Below, piece by piece: positions 26,385-35,981 of a DNA stretch of 64,000 nt (position 1 is the first letter of the stretch; each line of letters begins with the position of its first letter). Origin of the DNA: Lachnospiraceae bacterium (GTDB lineage Bacteria > Bacillota > Clostridia > Lachnospirales > Lachnospiraceae); assembly GCA_017612555.1 (NCBI GenBank), contig JAGAFR010000066.1, forward strand, positions 23,037-87,036, in the 5' to 3' direction. Position numbers and translations under genes: made by a program. The notes beneath the pieces were generated by a model. It did no database searches, was not told the DNA's origin, and saw only the letters and a list, made by a program, of their open reading frames with translations.

Positions 26385-27836
26385 TCAAATACTCTTAAGT
26401 ATCTCCAGGAGATAATCGTAAACAGAAGCTGCGCTGCTGATGGACAGACGCTCTTTCGGGGTATGTATATTGCTTATATCCGGTCCGAACGAGATGATAT
26501 CCACTCCTTCGATCTTCTTAAAGAAAACGCCGCATTCAAGTCCCGCATGAAAACCGCGAAGATTGGGATTCCTCCCGAACATCCGCTGATACGCTTCAAA
26601 TGCCAGGTCCCTCAGCCTCGAATCGGACTGATATTCCCATGCCGGATAATCATATTCTTCAACAAAAGAACCGCCGGCGTTTTCAACAATATACTCGATC
26701 TTATCGCAAAGAGCGTCTTTCTCGGATTCTGCAAGACTTCTCAAATTGGTTATGAGAATAAACTGTTCGTCGGAAAGCTTCATAATACCGTTATTAAGTG
26801 AAGTACGCACCAATCCTTCATTCTTGCGGCTCATTTTAATGATCCCATCGGGGATCGTATTAAGTATGAACCCTATACGCTTCTTGGACTCGGCGGTAAC
26901 ACACATGCCTTTGTCCTCTCCCTTATTCTCGGCGTATATCATCATGTTTTCTTCTATTCCCTCAAATTCATCACAGATTATTCGGGAATACTTCTCAACG
27001 GTATTCTCAAGAGTATCGATATACTGCTCGTCGATTATTATCTCCGCTTTGGCTTCGCGGCAAATGGATGTATCGTTAAGGCCGCCGCCCAGATATCTTA
27101 AATGGAACGGCATATTCTTGGTGATAGTGTGAAGGATCCTCCCCAGCAAAAGGTTTGCATTTCCCCGACCCTTGTCTATCTCCATGCCCGAATGTCCGCC
27201 GACAAGACCGCATACTATTATGTCATAAGCGATCCCGGATACTTCTTCATAATCAACAGGTATCGAGCATTTGACACGCTTTCCCCCCGCACAGCATGTA
27301 AGGAGCTCTCCGGCCACCTCATGATCGAGATTGATAAGATACTTTCCCTTCAGGACGGATGTATCAAACCCTATGGCACCTTTCATACCGCTCTCTTCAT
27401 CGACCGTAAAAAGTGCTTCTATCGGCGGGATATCCAGGGTATCATCGTCGAGGATGCTGAGCATGTAGGCAACGGCAATTCCGTCGTCCGCTCCGAGAGT
27501 TGTACCTTTTGCATATATAAGATCATCGAGAACACAGAGCTTAAGAGGGTCCTTGTTAAAATCATGCTTGGCCTCATAATCAAAGCTCTTTTCACAGACC
27601 ATATCCATATGCCCCTGTATTATCACATAAGGCTTATCCTGATGTTTATCGGACTCTTTACGGATAAGGACATTGCCGAGTTCATCACGGTAATGCCATA
27701 AACCGTGATCTGTTGCAAAATCTTCAATATATTTGCTTATCTTATCACACTTTCCCGACTGTCTCGGTATCTGTGAGATATCTTCAAAGTATTCAAATAC
27801 TTTGGCAGGCTTTAGCCCGGATAAAACTCTCTCCAT
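26385..27836 (-). CDS. pepD: Aminoacyl-histidine dipeptidase (M20 family)
   Basis: PepD hydrolyses Xaa-His and other dipeptides in the cytoplasm. The 483-residue M20 fold contains the metal and catalytic motifs IQGHMDMVCEK, TLGADDGIAVAYMLS, VDEESGMKGAIGF and LINLDHE, plus the dimerisation-domain motif GGHSGMEIDKGRGNA and the C-terminal HAGLECGVFF. GGGGG stands 10 bases before the ATG. It lies just downstream of a strong terminator, and I see no clear promoter in the 28 bases between, so expression may depend on read-through or on a promoter inside the terminator. Confidence 0.95.
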   Translation of the reverse strand: MERVLSGLKPAKVFEYFEDISQIPRQSGKCDKISKYIEDFATDHGLWHYRDELGNVLIRKESDKHQDKPYVIIQGHMDMVCEKSFDYEAKHDFNKDPLKLCVLDDLIYAKGTTLGADDGIAVAYMLSILDDDTLDIPPIEALFTVDEESGMKGAIGFDTSVLKGKYLINLDHEVAGELLTCCAGGKRVKCSIPVDYEEVSGIAYDIIVCGLVGGHSGMEIDKGRGNANLLLGRILHTITKNMPFHLRYLGGGLNDTSICREAKAEIIIDEQYIDTLENTVEKYSRIICDEFEGIEENMMIYAENKGEDKGMCVTAESKKRIGFILNTIPDGIIKMSRKNEGLVRTSLNNGIMKLSDEQFILITNLRSLAESEKDALCDKIEYIVENAGGSFVEEYDYPAWEYQSDSRLRDLAFEAYQRMFGRNPNLRGFHAGLECGVFFKKIEGVDIISFGPDISNIHTPKERLSISSAASVYDYLLEILKSI

Positions 27837-27864
27837 TAAGTACTAACCCCCGGATCATTTATAT

Positions 27865-27892
27865 AAAAAGCGGAACCATCAAGCGGTTCCGC
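27865..27892 (-). terminator. Terminator of the parE-parC-rsmD-coaD operon
   Basis: GCGGAACC / GGTTCCGC pairs perfectly over 8 bp around a 7-base loop and is followed on the minus strand by five T (27869-27865). The stop codon of the coiled-coil gene (27881-27879) lies in the loop, so the coding region runs into the hairpin. Confidence 0.88.
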
Positions 27893-28490
27893 CTTTATTG
27901 CCGGATCCCGTAGGATACCCTTCAAGTGCGGCAATATCATTATCGAGTTCAACCTGCGGATACAACTGCGATCTATCCTGAGCTATTATGTTCTCGCATT
28001 CCTTCAGCTTGCTTATCAGGTCACCGTATTTGGCATCTGCCGTTCCTATGGCATGAGCTATAATATCCTGCAATGTGGCAAGCTGGCTGAATGTATACTC
28101 CATTGCGGATTGTCTGACATTATTGGCCTCAACCGTAGCCATATCAACGATCTGCTGAGCCTGCTCAGTTGCCTGCTTGACAACTTCCCCTGCCTGGGCG
28201 TAAGCCTGTTGCATGATCTCATTCTCATCGACCATCCTGACTGTCTCAGCCTGTGCCATGGACAACATGGCGTCAGCCTTATCCCTGGCATCCTGAAGTA
28301 TCCGCTCTTTGTTGCTTATGATCTTCTGATACTTCTTGATCTCCTCGGGAGTACGAAGTCTGAGGTCCCGAAGAAGCTCATCCATCCTGTCCTTATCAAC
28401 TATAATGTTGGTATTGGAAAACGTCTGATACTTGCATTCCGAAATAAAAGATTCTATTTCGTCAATTACCTGTTCGATCCTGCTGCTCAT
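27879..28490 (-). CDS. Coiled-coil protein of unknown function, downstream of coaD
   Basis: The 203-residue protein is hydrophilic and dominated by a coiled coil from about residue 60 to 130 rich in Gln, Ala and Glu (EQAQQIVDMATVEAN). There is no membrane segment. The pattern recalls DivIVA-like or V-ATPase subunit-H-like proteins, which is how relatives tend to be labelled, but no ATPase genes are nearby and no function is shown. It is the last gene of the operon, 15 bases after coaD. Confidence 0.7.
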   Translation of the reverse strand: MSSRIEQVIDEIESFISECKYQTFSNTNIIVDKDRMDELLRDLRLRTPEEIKKYQKIISNKERILQDARDKADAMLSMAQAETVRMVDENEIMQQAYAQAGEVVKQATEQAQQIVDMATVEANNVRQSAMEYTFSQLATLQDIIAHAIGTADAKYGDLISKLKECENIIAQDRSQLYPQVELDNDIAALEGYPTGSGNKGGTA

Positions 28491-28505
28491 TTACACTCTC
28501 CTGTT

Positions 28506-29000
28506 TTACTGGTTCCCCTTTATTATTCCAAACTTTTCGTATGTCAGCTTTTCAACGCTCGGCGGAACAAACTTTCCGATATCACCGCCGTAGCTTGCGA
28601 CTTCCCTTACGGTGGAGCTTGACAGATAAGCATATTTAAGAGGTGTGGCAAGGAATATCGTATCTACGCCACTGCTGAGAACTCTGTTGGTCTGTGCCAT
28701 CTGCAGTTCATAATCAAAATCGGTTACCGCGCGAAGTCCCCTGACGATAACGCCGGCACCGTTCTGTGATGCAAAATCCACAAGCAGTCCTTCGTAGGAA
28801 AGCACCTTTACATTGGTTAGTTGTCCTAAAACATCCTTTATTATATTAACACGTTCATCAACAGAAAACAACGGAGTTTTAGCCCTGTTTTCAAGCACTC
28901 CGACGATCAGCTCATCAAATATCTCAGCTGCTCTTTCGATGATATCTATATGTCCGTATGTTATAGGATCAAAGCTTCCCGGGTATATCGCCTTATTCAT
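28506..29000 (-). CDS. coaD: Phosphopantetheine adenylyltransferase CoaD
   Basis: CoaD transfers AMP from ATP to 4'-phosphopantetheine, the penultimate step of CoA synthesis. The nucleotidyltransferase signature [19 protein letters not shown] contains the T/HxGH motif, and [20 protein letters not shown] and [12 protein letters not shown] complete the active site. The length of 164 is typical. It lies 40 bases after rsmD, the usual partner in Firmicutes. Confidence 0.97.
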   Translation of the reverse strand: MNKAIYPGSFDPITYGHIDIIERAAEIFDELIVGVLENRAKTPLFSVDERVNIIKDVLGQLTNVKVLSYEGLLVDFASQNGAGVIVRGLRAVTDFDYELQMAQTNRVLSSGVDTIFLATPLKYAYLSSSTVREVASYGGDIGKFVPPSVEKLTYEKFGIIKGNQ

Positions 29001-29040
29001 AAGCTTACCTCACATTTAGTAAAACGTCGTTCCTTATCTG

Positions 29041-29592
29041 TTATGTCCGCTTCAGGAATACATGCTTGTTGTTCTTATAGTCCTTAACCCTTGTAACCGT
29101 AAAACCCAATCCTTCGGCAAACGAATAATCGGTATCTTTTGAAGACTCGATGATGATAACAGCTTCATCACTTATTATATCAAGATGCGCAAGGATTGAT
29201 AATGCATTCTTTTCAAAACCCGAATCATACGGCGGATCCATAAACACGATATCATATTTTTCCTTAGGATGAAGGTTATAAAGGGTTGAGAACACATCAT
29301 GACCCATCACTTCAGACTTGCCCGTAAATCCCGTAGTATCGAGGTTTTTGCGTATACATGCCAAAGCATCTTTATCTTTTTCAATGAACGTGCAGAACTT
29401 AGCTCCCCTTGAGAGCGCTTCGATCCCTATACCGCCGCTTCCGGAGAAAAGATCGAGAAAATATACGCCGGGCAGATCAAACGCAAGGATATTAAAAAGC
29501 GTTTCCTTTATCTTGTCGCTTGTAGGTCTTGTGTTCATCCCTTTTGGAGTGACGAGATTAAGTCTTCTTGCTGTGCCTGCGATAACTCTCAT
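29041..29592 (-). CDS. rsmD: 16S rRNA (guanine-N2) methyltransferase RsmD
   Basis: RsmD methylates G966 (E. coli numbering) of 16S rRNA in the assembling 30S subunit. Its 183 residues begin MRVIAGTARR and contain TRPTSDKIKETLFNIL, the SAM-binding FLDLFSGSGGIGIEALSRGA and the catalytic DPPY in VFMDPPYDSGF. It starts 4 bases after the parC stop and precedes coaD. Confidence 0.96.
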   Translation of the reverse strand: MRVIAGTARRLNLVTPKGMNTRPTSDKIKETLFNILAFDLPGVYFLDLFSGSGGIGIEALSRGAKFCTFIEKDKDALACIRKNLDTTGFTGKSEVMGHDVFSTLYNLHPKEKYDIVFMDPPYDSGFEKNALSILAHLDIISDEAVIIIESSKDTDYSFAEGLGFTVTRVKDYKNNKHVFLKRT

Positions 29593-29596
29593 GTCC

Positions 29597-31861
29597 TCAT
29601 CCCCGAAGTTTGTTTCCTTTTGTATCTCTTCTTGCCGCTTTAAGTCTTGATAACAGCACTTCGCGGCTTCCTACCTCAACGGTCGTATCATCCTGTTCGA
29701 ACAGATAGAACACTTCACTTACATGATCATTTCCGGTGAGTTTGATCGCTCTGACGCCGACTGCACCTTTTTTCTTGACCGGTACTTCATCAAGCTCAAA
29801 TTTAAGGAATACGTCGAATTCCGTACGAAGAACAACATACTTCTGTTCCGTGACCGGAAATACCGTGATCAGTTCATCATCATCAAGAAGAGATGTTGCG
29901 GCAACAGTTCTTTTTATGACGTCAAATTCGGTACCGTATACCTGCTTGAACATGCCCTTCCGCGTCCCGAACATGAGCTTCTGCATCACAAGATCCGCCA
30001 TCGGAAGTACGTAAACGATGGTTTCCGACGAAGAATCATAGTTACTTACATTATCGATAGGTATTCCTTTATCTCGAAGCTTTCCGTAAGGAAGGTCACT
30101 CACCTTGACCGAATGCATCACTCCTTTGTTGGTAAATACGCATATCCTGGTCGTATTAAGACATGTGAATGTTGTGGTAAACTCTGCATCTATCGTATCA
30201 CGATTTCGATCGAAAGTAGCGGTATCAACGGTCTTCGCATAGCCGAAACGGTCCATGAGAAATACTACTTCCATCTCTTCTATCTTCTTTTCTTCAAATA
30301 CAACATCCGTTGCATTCTCGATCGACGTCTTTCTCTCATGTCCGTAGTTCTTCCGTATCGCATCAAGTTCTTTAACTATCGTGGCGTCCATCTTCGCCGG
30401 CTTCGTGAGGATCTCCTTATACTCATTGATATCTTTAAGAGTCTTCTCATGTTCGGCAACAAGAGCCTCCATCTCAAGTCCGATAAGCTTGTATAACCTC
30501 ATATCAAGGATCGCCGAAGCCTGTTTCTCGGTAAACCGAAGTGAAGATGCAACCTTCTGGGAAATACGCGATTTGAAATTGATCCCTTCGGTATCTCCTT
30601 CAACAAGGCACTTCTTTGCCATCTTAACATCTTTACATCCGCGGAGGATCTCGATGATGACATCGATGACATCAACAGCTTTGATAAGACCTTCCTGTAT
30701 CTCTTTCTTTTCAAGTTCCCTCGTAAGAAGTGTTCTGTATTTACGTGTGGCAAGTTCACGAAGAAAGCCGACATGATGGGATATGATGGCACGAAGGCCT
30801 AAAACCTCAGGTCTTCCGTCACATATAGCGAGCATATTAACACCGAAAGTATCTTCAAGTCTTGTCTTCTTAAGAAGCATATTACGGACATTTTCAACAT
30901 CCGCATCCTTCTTCAGTTCAACGACTATACGTATACCTTCTTTGCTTGACTGATTGGAGATGTCAACTATATCGGTAGTCTTCTTGGCATCTATGAGAGA
31001 CACTATATCGAGCAGGAATTTGGATATGTTGGCACCGATCATCGTATAAGGTATCTCCGTAATAACGAGCATCGGCTTCCCGCCCTTGCCGTATTCAAGT
31101 TCAACCTTTCCACGTATCTTTATCTTTCCTGTTCCCGACTCATAAATCTCAAGAAGTTCGTCTTTATTGGTCACGATACCGCCTGTGGGAAAATCAGGTC
31201 CGGGCATTATCTCAAGAAGCTCCGCTGTCGTAATGGCCGGATTCCTGATAAATGCCTTTTCCGCCTCGATGACCTCCGCAAGATTATGAGGCGGCATACT
31301 CGTTGCCATGCCGACCGCGATACCTTCCGATCCGTTTACGAGAAGATTGGGAAACCTGCACGGAAGTACTTCCGGCTCTTTTCCCGTCTCATCATAATTG
31401 GGCAGAAAATCAACCACGTCTTTATCAAGATCCGAAAGCATCTCCTCCTGCGTTATCCGCTGAAGCCGTGCCTCCGTATACCTCATTGCCGCAGCACCGT
31501 CGCCTTCAATGGAACCGAAATTACCATGACCGTCTACAAGGGCGATGCCTTTCTTGAATTCCTGACTCATGACAACGAGACAGTCATAGATGGAACTGTC
31601 TCCGTGGGGATGATACTTACCCATCGTATCACCGACAATACGGGCACTCTTAAGATGAGGTCTGTCAAATCGATTGTTAAGTTCATACATATCGTAAAGA
31701 GTTCTTCTCTGAACGGGTTTGAGTCCGTCCCTTACATCCGGCAGAGCTCTTGATATGATGACAGACATTGCATAGTCGATATATGACTTCTGCATGACAT
31801 CCGAATACTCGGTCTTGATTATCGTCTCTTCTATTGTCTCATTTGATGATCTTCTGGGCAT
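29597..31861 (-). CDS. parC: Type IIA topoisomerase A subunit, topoisomerase IV-like (ParC)
   Basis: The breakage-reunion subunit shows [18 protein letters not shown] near the N-terminus and the catalytic Tyr in AMRYTEARL. The quinolone-determining region has [18 protein letters not shown] followed by SSIYD, with Ser and Asp at the usual resistance positions, so it looks wild type. At 754 residues it is short for GyrA. I see no GyrA box (QRRGGKG) in the C-terminal beta-pinwheel, only [13 protein letters not shown], which favours decatenating topoisomerase IV. It follows parE by 42 bases with GGGAG before the ATG. GyrA cannot be fully excluded from one window. Confidence 0.85.
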   Translation of the reverse strand: MPRRSSNETIEETIIKTEYSDVMQKSYIDYAMSVIISRALPDVRDGLKPVQRRTLYDMYELNNRFDRPHLKSARIVGDTMGKYHPHGDSSIYDCLVVMSQEFKKGIALVDGHGNFGSIEGDGAAAMRYTEARLQRITQEEMLSDLDKDVVDFLPNYDETGKEPEVLPCRFPNLLVNGSEGIAVGMATSMPPHNLAEVIEAEKAFIRNPAITTAELLEIMPGPDFPTGGIVTNKDELLEIYESGTGKIKIRGKVELEYGKGGKPMLVITEIPYTMIGANISKFLLDIVSLIDAKKTTDIVDISNQSSKEGIRIVVELKKDADVENVRNMLLKKTRLEDTFGVNMLAICDGRPEVLGLRAIISHHVGFLRELATRKYRTLLTRELEKKEIQEGLIKAVDVIDVIIEILRGCKDVKMAKKCLVEGDTEGINFKSRISQKVASSLRFTEKQASAILDMRLYKLIGLEMEALVAEHEKTLKDINEYKEILTKPAKMDATIVKELDAIRKNYGHERKTSIENATDVVFEEKKIEEMEVVFLMDRFGYAKTVDTATFDRNRDTIDAEFTTTFTCLNTTRICVFTNKGVMHSVKVSDLPYGKLRDKGIPIDNVSNYDSSSETIVYVLPMADLVMQKLMFGTRKGMFKQVYGTEFDVIKRTVAATSLLDDDELITVFPVTEQKYVVLRTEFDVFLKFELDEVPVKKKGAVGVRAIKLTGNDHVSEVFYLFEQDDTTVEVGSREVLLSRLKAARRDTKGNKLRG

Positions 31862-31903
31862 AAATGATCTCCCGTATTATTTCAGTAATGCTCCGGTACC
31901 TGA

Positions 31904-33823
31904 CTAAAAATCAAGTGCCGCTTCCTGTGCATGGCGGTATATAAAATCCTTGCGCGGCGCCACATCATTACCCATGAGCATTTCCGTGGTCGCACTTGCA
32001 AGTCTTGCATCTTCTATCTCCACAAGCTTAAGGCGGCGTTTTGCAGGATCAAGCGTTGTCTCCCATAGCTGTTGTGCATCCATCTCGCCGAGACCTTTGT
32101 ATCTTTGAAGCTTAAAGCCCGTGTGATCCTTCCTGTACCTGGCAAGCGCTTTGTCATCATACAGGTATTCTTCCTGACCCCGCTGCGGCATAGCCTTATA
32201 TAGCGGCGGCATGGCAATATACACGTGACCTTCATATATGAGTTCCGGCATGAAACGATAGAACAAAGTAAGCAGAAGTGTAGATATATGCGCACCGTCC
32301 ACATCGGCATCAGCCATAATTATTATCTTGTCATAACGAAGCTTTGCTATGTCAAAATCATTTCCGTATCCTTCGGAAAAACCGCATCCGAAAGCATTGA
32401 TCATTGTTTTGATCTCGGCATTGGCAAGCACTTTGTCAATACTTGCTTTTTCAACGTTTAATATCTTTCCTCTTATGGGAAGGATCGCCTGATAATTACG
32501 ATTACGTGCTGTTTTGGCACTTCCGCCGGCCGAATCACCTTCCACTATGAATATCTCACATTTCTTCGGATCCCTGCTCTCGCAATTCGCAAGCTTTCCG
32601 TTTGAATCAAACGAATACTTCTGCTTGCTGAGCATGTTCGTCTTGGCCTTTTCTTCGGCCTTTCTGATCTTGGCAGCTTTTTCGGCACAGGCAAGAACTG
32701 CTTTAAGAGCTTCAAGATTACGGTCGAAATAATGCGGAAGCTCATCTCCGGTAACCTTCGAAACTGCTTTCGCGGCATCCTGATTGTCAAGCTTGGTCTT
32801 GGTCTGACCTTCAAATCTCGGATCTGGATGTTTAATGGATACTATGGCCGTCATACCGTTACGTATATCGGCACCTGTAAAGTTCTGATCCTTATCCTTG
32901 AGAACATTCAGCTGCCTTGCATAACTGTTCATCACATTCGTGAACATGGATTTAAACCCGGTAAGATGAGTACCGCCTTCCGAGTTGTATATGTTATTAC
33001 AGAACCCGAGGACATTCTCATGAAATTCATTTACGTACTGAAAGGCTATCTCAACATTGATACCGTCGCATTGTCCGGAAAAGAATACCGGCTCACACAC
33101 GGTTTCTTTATTGCCGTCAAGATCCTTGATGAATCCTATTATCCCGTCAGGTTCATGAAACTCAACAACTTCACTCGGAGTCACTCTGTTATCCCGATAA
33201 TATATGGTAAGTTCGGGATTAAGATAAGCAGTCTCATGAAGCCTGGACTTGATATCCTCTTCCTTGAACCTTGTCTTCTCAAATATCTCACCGTCAGGCA
33301 TAAAGTTGATCTTGGTTCCGGTGCTCCTGGCTTTGCCTATGACGGGTAAAAGACCTTTTTCAAGTTCAATTACCGGTATGCCTCTTGAATACCTGTCATG
33401 ATAAACATTTCCGTCACGTCTTACTTCAATATCAAGATATTCGGAAAGGGCATTTACGACGGATGAACCCACTCCGTGAAGACCACCGCTTGTCTTATAA
33501 ACTTCATTATCAAATTTGCCGCCTGCATGAAGTGTCGTAAATACAACACGCTCCGCACTGACGCCTTTTTCATGCATACCAACCGGGATCCCGCGCCCGT
33601 TATCTTCAATGGTCGCCGAACCGTCGCTTTCAAGAGTTACCCATATACTGTTGCAGAACCCTGCTAAATGTTCATCAACGGAATTATCTACGATCTCATA
33701 GATCAGATGGTTGAGTCCTTTTGTAGTAGTGCTGCCGATATACATACCCGGACGAGCTCTGACCGGATCCAACCCTTCAAGGACTGTGATGCTCTTTGCA
33801 TCATAAGTTGATCTTGGTGACAT
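31904..33823 (-). CDS. parE: Type IIA topoisomerase B subunit, topoisomerase IV-like (ParE)
   Basis: The ATPase subunit contains the GHKL motifs EIVDNSVDEHLAG, IEDNGRGIPVG and TLHAGGKFD, and GLHGVGSSVVNALS. The Toprim part has FIVEGDSAGGSAK and DADVDGAHI, and the C-terminus has QRYKGLGEMDAQQLWETT. I start at ATG 33823 (639 residues) because AAGGGG lies 7 bases upstream and the sequence then matches the family; an upstream in-frame start lacks support. It has its own promoter. The ParE assignment depends on the ParC call. Confidence 0.87.
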   Translation of the reverse strand: MSPRSTYDAKSITVLEGLDPVRARPGMYIGSTTTKGLNHLIYEIVDNSVDEHLAGFCNSIWVTLESDGSATIEDNGRGIPVGMHEKGVSAERVVFTTLHAGGKFDNEVYKTSGGLHGVGSSVVNALSEYLDIEVRRDGNVYHDRYSRGIPVIELEKGLLPVIGKARSTGTKINFMPDGEIFEKTRFKEEDIKSRLHETAYLNPELTIYYRDNRVTPSEVVEFHEPDGIIGFIKDLDGNKETVCEPVFFSGQCDGINVEIAFQYVNEFHENVLGFCNNIYNSEGGTHLTGFKSMFTNVMNSYARQLNVLKDKDQNFTGADIRNGMTAIVSIKHPDPRFEGQTKTKLDNQDAAKAVSKVTGDELPHYFDRNLEALKAVLACAEKAAKIRKAEEKAKTNMLSKQKYSFDSNGKLANCESRDPKKCEIFIVEGDSAGGSAKTARNRNYQAILPIRGKILNVEKASIDKVLANAEIKTMINAFGCGFSEGYGNDFDIAKLRYDKIIIMADADVDGAHISTLLLTLFYRFMPELIYEGHVYIAMPPLYKAMPQRGQEEYLYDDKALARYRKDHTGFKLQRYKGLGEMDAQQLWETTLDPAKRRLKLVEIEDARLASATTEMLMGNDVAPRKDFIYRHAQEAALDF

Positions 33824-33894
33824 ATGATACCCCTTACATAAACTAACTACCAAAACAGCTGCCCTCACAACCGCTTCGGCATTCTACCGCCAAA

Positions 33895-33922
33895 ATTATA
33901 CCATAAAAATATGATTTTTCAA
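33895..33922 (-). promoter_or_regulatory. Sigma-A promoter of parE-parC
   Basis: Minus strand: TTGAAA (33922-33917), spacer of 16, TATAAT (33900-33895). The start would be near 33888, giving a leader of about 65 bases before the parE ATG. The -35 begins 5 bases after the recG terminator dyad. Confidence 0.75.
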
Positions 33923-33927
33923 GAAGA

Positions 33928-33978
33928 AAACACAACTTGTTGTATAATCCGGGCCCGGATATACAAAAAATTGTGTTT
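33928..33978 (-). terminator. Long interrupted dyad ending recG, GC-rich core
   Basis: Three nested arms pair around one centre: outer AAACACAA/TTGTGTTT (33928-33935 with 33971-33978), middle TTGTATA/TATACAA with a bulged base, and the 14-bp perfect palindrome ATCCGGGCCCGGAT (33948-33961). It starts at the recG stop codon, and on the minus strand it is followed by TCTTCTT. It is likely the recG terminator, although the T tract is interrupted. Confidence 0.65.
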
Positions 33979-35980
33979 ACAAAGATGCGCTTACGGAAAA
34001 CAGATCTGCAGCCTCAAGTGCTGATCTGTAACGTTTGTTTTCGGTCCGCAAAAGGTCCGGATCATCCCGGAGTATCCTGTCCGCCTCCTCGGATGCTTTT
34101 GATAAGAGCGCGGAATCCGTATAAATATCTCCCAGTTTGAATCTGATATCTCCCGATTGCCTGAATCCGAATAACTCTCCGGGGCCGCGTTGTTTAAGGT
34201 CCTCCTGCGCGATCTTAAATCCGTCATTTGATCTTTTAAGTATCTCAAGACGTTTCATCGTATTGGGATTCGAACTCTGACTCATGAAAATACAATATGA
34301 CTGTGCTATTCCCCTCCCAATCCGTCCTCGCAGCTGATGAAGAGCGGCAAGTCCGAATCTGTCAGCATCTTCGATCATCATAACGGTTGCGTTCGGTACA
34401 TTCACACCCACTTCAACAACAGTCGTTGAAACCAGAATATCTATACAGCCATTCGCAAACTCGTCCATTATCTTCTGTTTATCCGAAGCTTTCATTCGGC
34501 CATGCAGCATACCGACTCTTATATCACCGGCACAACGCTCGGAAAGCATCTTTGCGGTATCGGTCACGTTCCTGACATCCAACCCTTCGCTTGCCTCTAT
34601 GAGCGGACAGATCACATAAACCTGATGATGCGCTCTTATCTCTTTTTCCATGAATTCATATGCTTTCTGCCTGAAGCTTTCATTTACAACGGCATTCTTG
34701 ATCGGAAGCTTATGGGAAGGTACTTCATCAATGACCGATATGTCGAGATCCCCATACATTATGAGTGCAAGAGTACGCGGTATAGGAGTCGCACTCATCA
34801 CAAGCACATGCGCATCATTTTGGGGATTCTTGGATGAAAGCCGGCTTCTTTGTCCCACTCCGAATCTGTGCTGTTCATCCGTTATGACAAGCGCAAGATC
34901 AGAATATATGACTTTCTCATAAAACAGGGCATGTGTTCCAATTATAATATCGGCTGATCCGTCTTCAATGAGCGCTCTTACGTTTTTCTTGGAAGCTTCT
35001 GTCATTGAACCGGTAAGGAGCACGACATTTATATCAAGGTCAGAATCCCTGATGATCTTTTTTATTGATTCATAATGCTGGGCGGCAAGTATCTCCGTTG
35101 GTGCCATGATCGCACACTGATGTTTGTTCACCGCGACCATGATGGCTGACAGTATCGCAAGAACCGTCTTACCCGAGCCCACATCACCCTGGATCAGTCT
35201 GTGCATAGACCTGTTTGAACACAGGTCCTGCTTTATCTCGGACCATACGCGTGATTGTGCATCGGTCAGCCTGTAAGGAAGTCTTTCTATGATACGCTCA
35301 CACTGAGCCGATTCGATGATATTGAAATCATTCTTCGCAAACTGTTCATCTTTTCGAAGGAGCTTAAGACGGAGCATAAAAATAAGAAATTCTTCAAATA
35401 CAAGTTTGGTCCTGGCTCTTTCAAGGGTTTTCTCATCCTTCGGGAAGTGCATATCATAGACTTCGGACTCCACCGTATCTCCCAGGCAGTCAAAAGCATT
35501 TTTTACCGTTTTGGTCATAGCCTGATTGGAAAGCCCTTTTGTAAGTGAATAGACGGGATTGATATGACCGAGCATTTCCCGATAGGCTTCTTCTTTGAAT
35601 ATCTGAGGCTGTTCTATATGGTAATGATCTCCCTCGGCCGACAGACGTCCCCTGAATACAAAAGATTTCCCCCGGGTTAAAGACTTGGACAGATAAGGCA
35701 TGTTAAACCACGTTGCCGTAACAAGTATCCCGTCAACGGAAAGCTTCGCCGAGGTGATCGAAAGCCTTTTAACCTTCCTTACAAGCGGATGAGCGGCCAC
35801 CACTGCCTCAAACGCAACAGTAACATCACATTTAAGCTGTGTTCCCGAACACGGAGGCTCATACCTTATATAGTCTCTGGGATAATAATAAACAGCATCC
35901 TCTACGGTGTTGATGCCAAGTCTTCCGTAGTAAGATGCTGTTTTTTCTCCTATACCTTTTAATACCTTAAGATCTGTCAT
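33977..35980 (-). CDS. recG: ATP-dependent DNA helicase RecG
   Basis: RecG remodels stalled replication forks and Holliday junctions. The N-terminal wedge domain (about residues 1-200) includes the OB fold with TATWFNMPYLSKSL. The helicase core shows Walker A GDVGSGKT, the DEQH box in ITDEQHRFGVGQR, motif III MSATPIPRTLAL, and QLRGRIGRG. The TRG-like C-terminal region has PGELFGFRQSGD. At 667 residues it is of normal length. The ATG follows the fakA stop by 1 base. Confidence 0.97.
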   Translation of the reverse strand: MTDLKVLKGIGEKTASYYGRLGINTVEDAVYYYPRDYIRYEPPCSGTQLKCDVTVAFEAVVAAHPLVRKVKRLSITSAKLSVDGILVTATWFNMPYLSKSLTRGKSFVFRGRLSAEGDHYHIEQPQIFKEEAYREMLGHINPVYSLTKGLSNQAMTKTVKNAFDCLGDTVESEVYDMHFPKDEKTLERARTKLVFEEFLIFMLRLKLLRKDEQFAKNDFNIIESAQCERIIERLPYRLTDAQSRVWSEIKQDLCSNRSMHRLIQGDVGSGKTVLAILSAIMVAVNKHQCAIMAPTEILAAQHYESIKKIIRDSDLDINVVLLTGSMTEASKKNVRALIEDGSADIIIGTHALFYEKVIYSDLALVITDEQHRFGVGQRSRLSSKNPQNDAHVLVMSATPIPRTLALIMYGDLDISVIDEVPSHKLPIKNAVVNESFRQKAYEFMEKEIRAHHQVYVICPLIEASEGLDVRNVTDTAKMLSERCAGDIRVGMLHGRMKASDKQKIMDEFANGCIDILVSTTVVEVGVNVPNATVMMIEDADRFGLAALHQLRGRIGRGIAQSYCIFMSQSSNPNTMKRLEILKRSNDGFKIAQEDLKQRGPGELFGFRQSGDIRFKLGDIYTDSALLSKASEEADRILRDDPDLLRTENKRYRSALEAADLFSVSASL

Positions 35981-35981
35981 T

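Noticed and set aside
29597-33823. Calling the topoisomerase pair gyrA-gyrB
   Set aside because: The A subunit is short, the GyrA box is not visible, and the pair is far from any dnaA/recF context; topoisomerase IV is the better reading, although only the presence of a second pair elsewhere would prove it.
33824-33868. A ParE start at 33868
   Set aside because: The extra residues are unlike ParE/GyrB and the AAGGGG site clearly serves ATG 33823.
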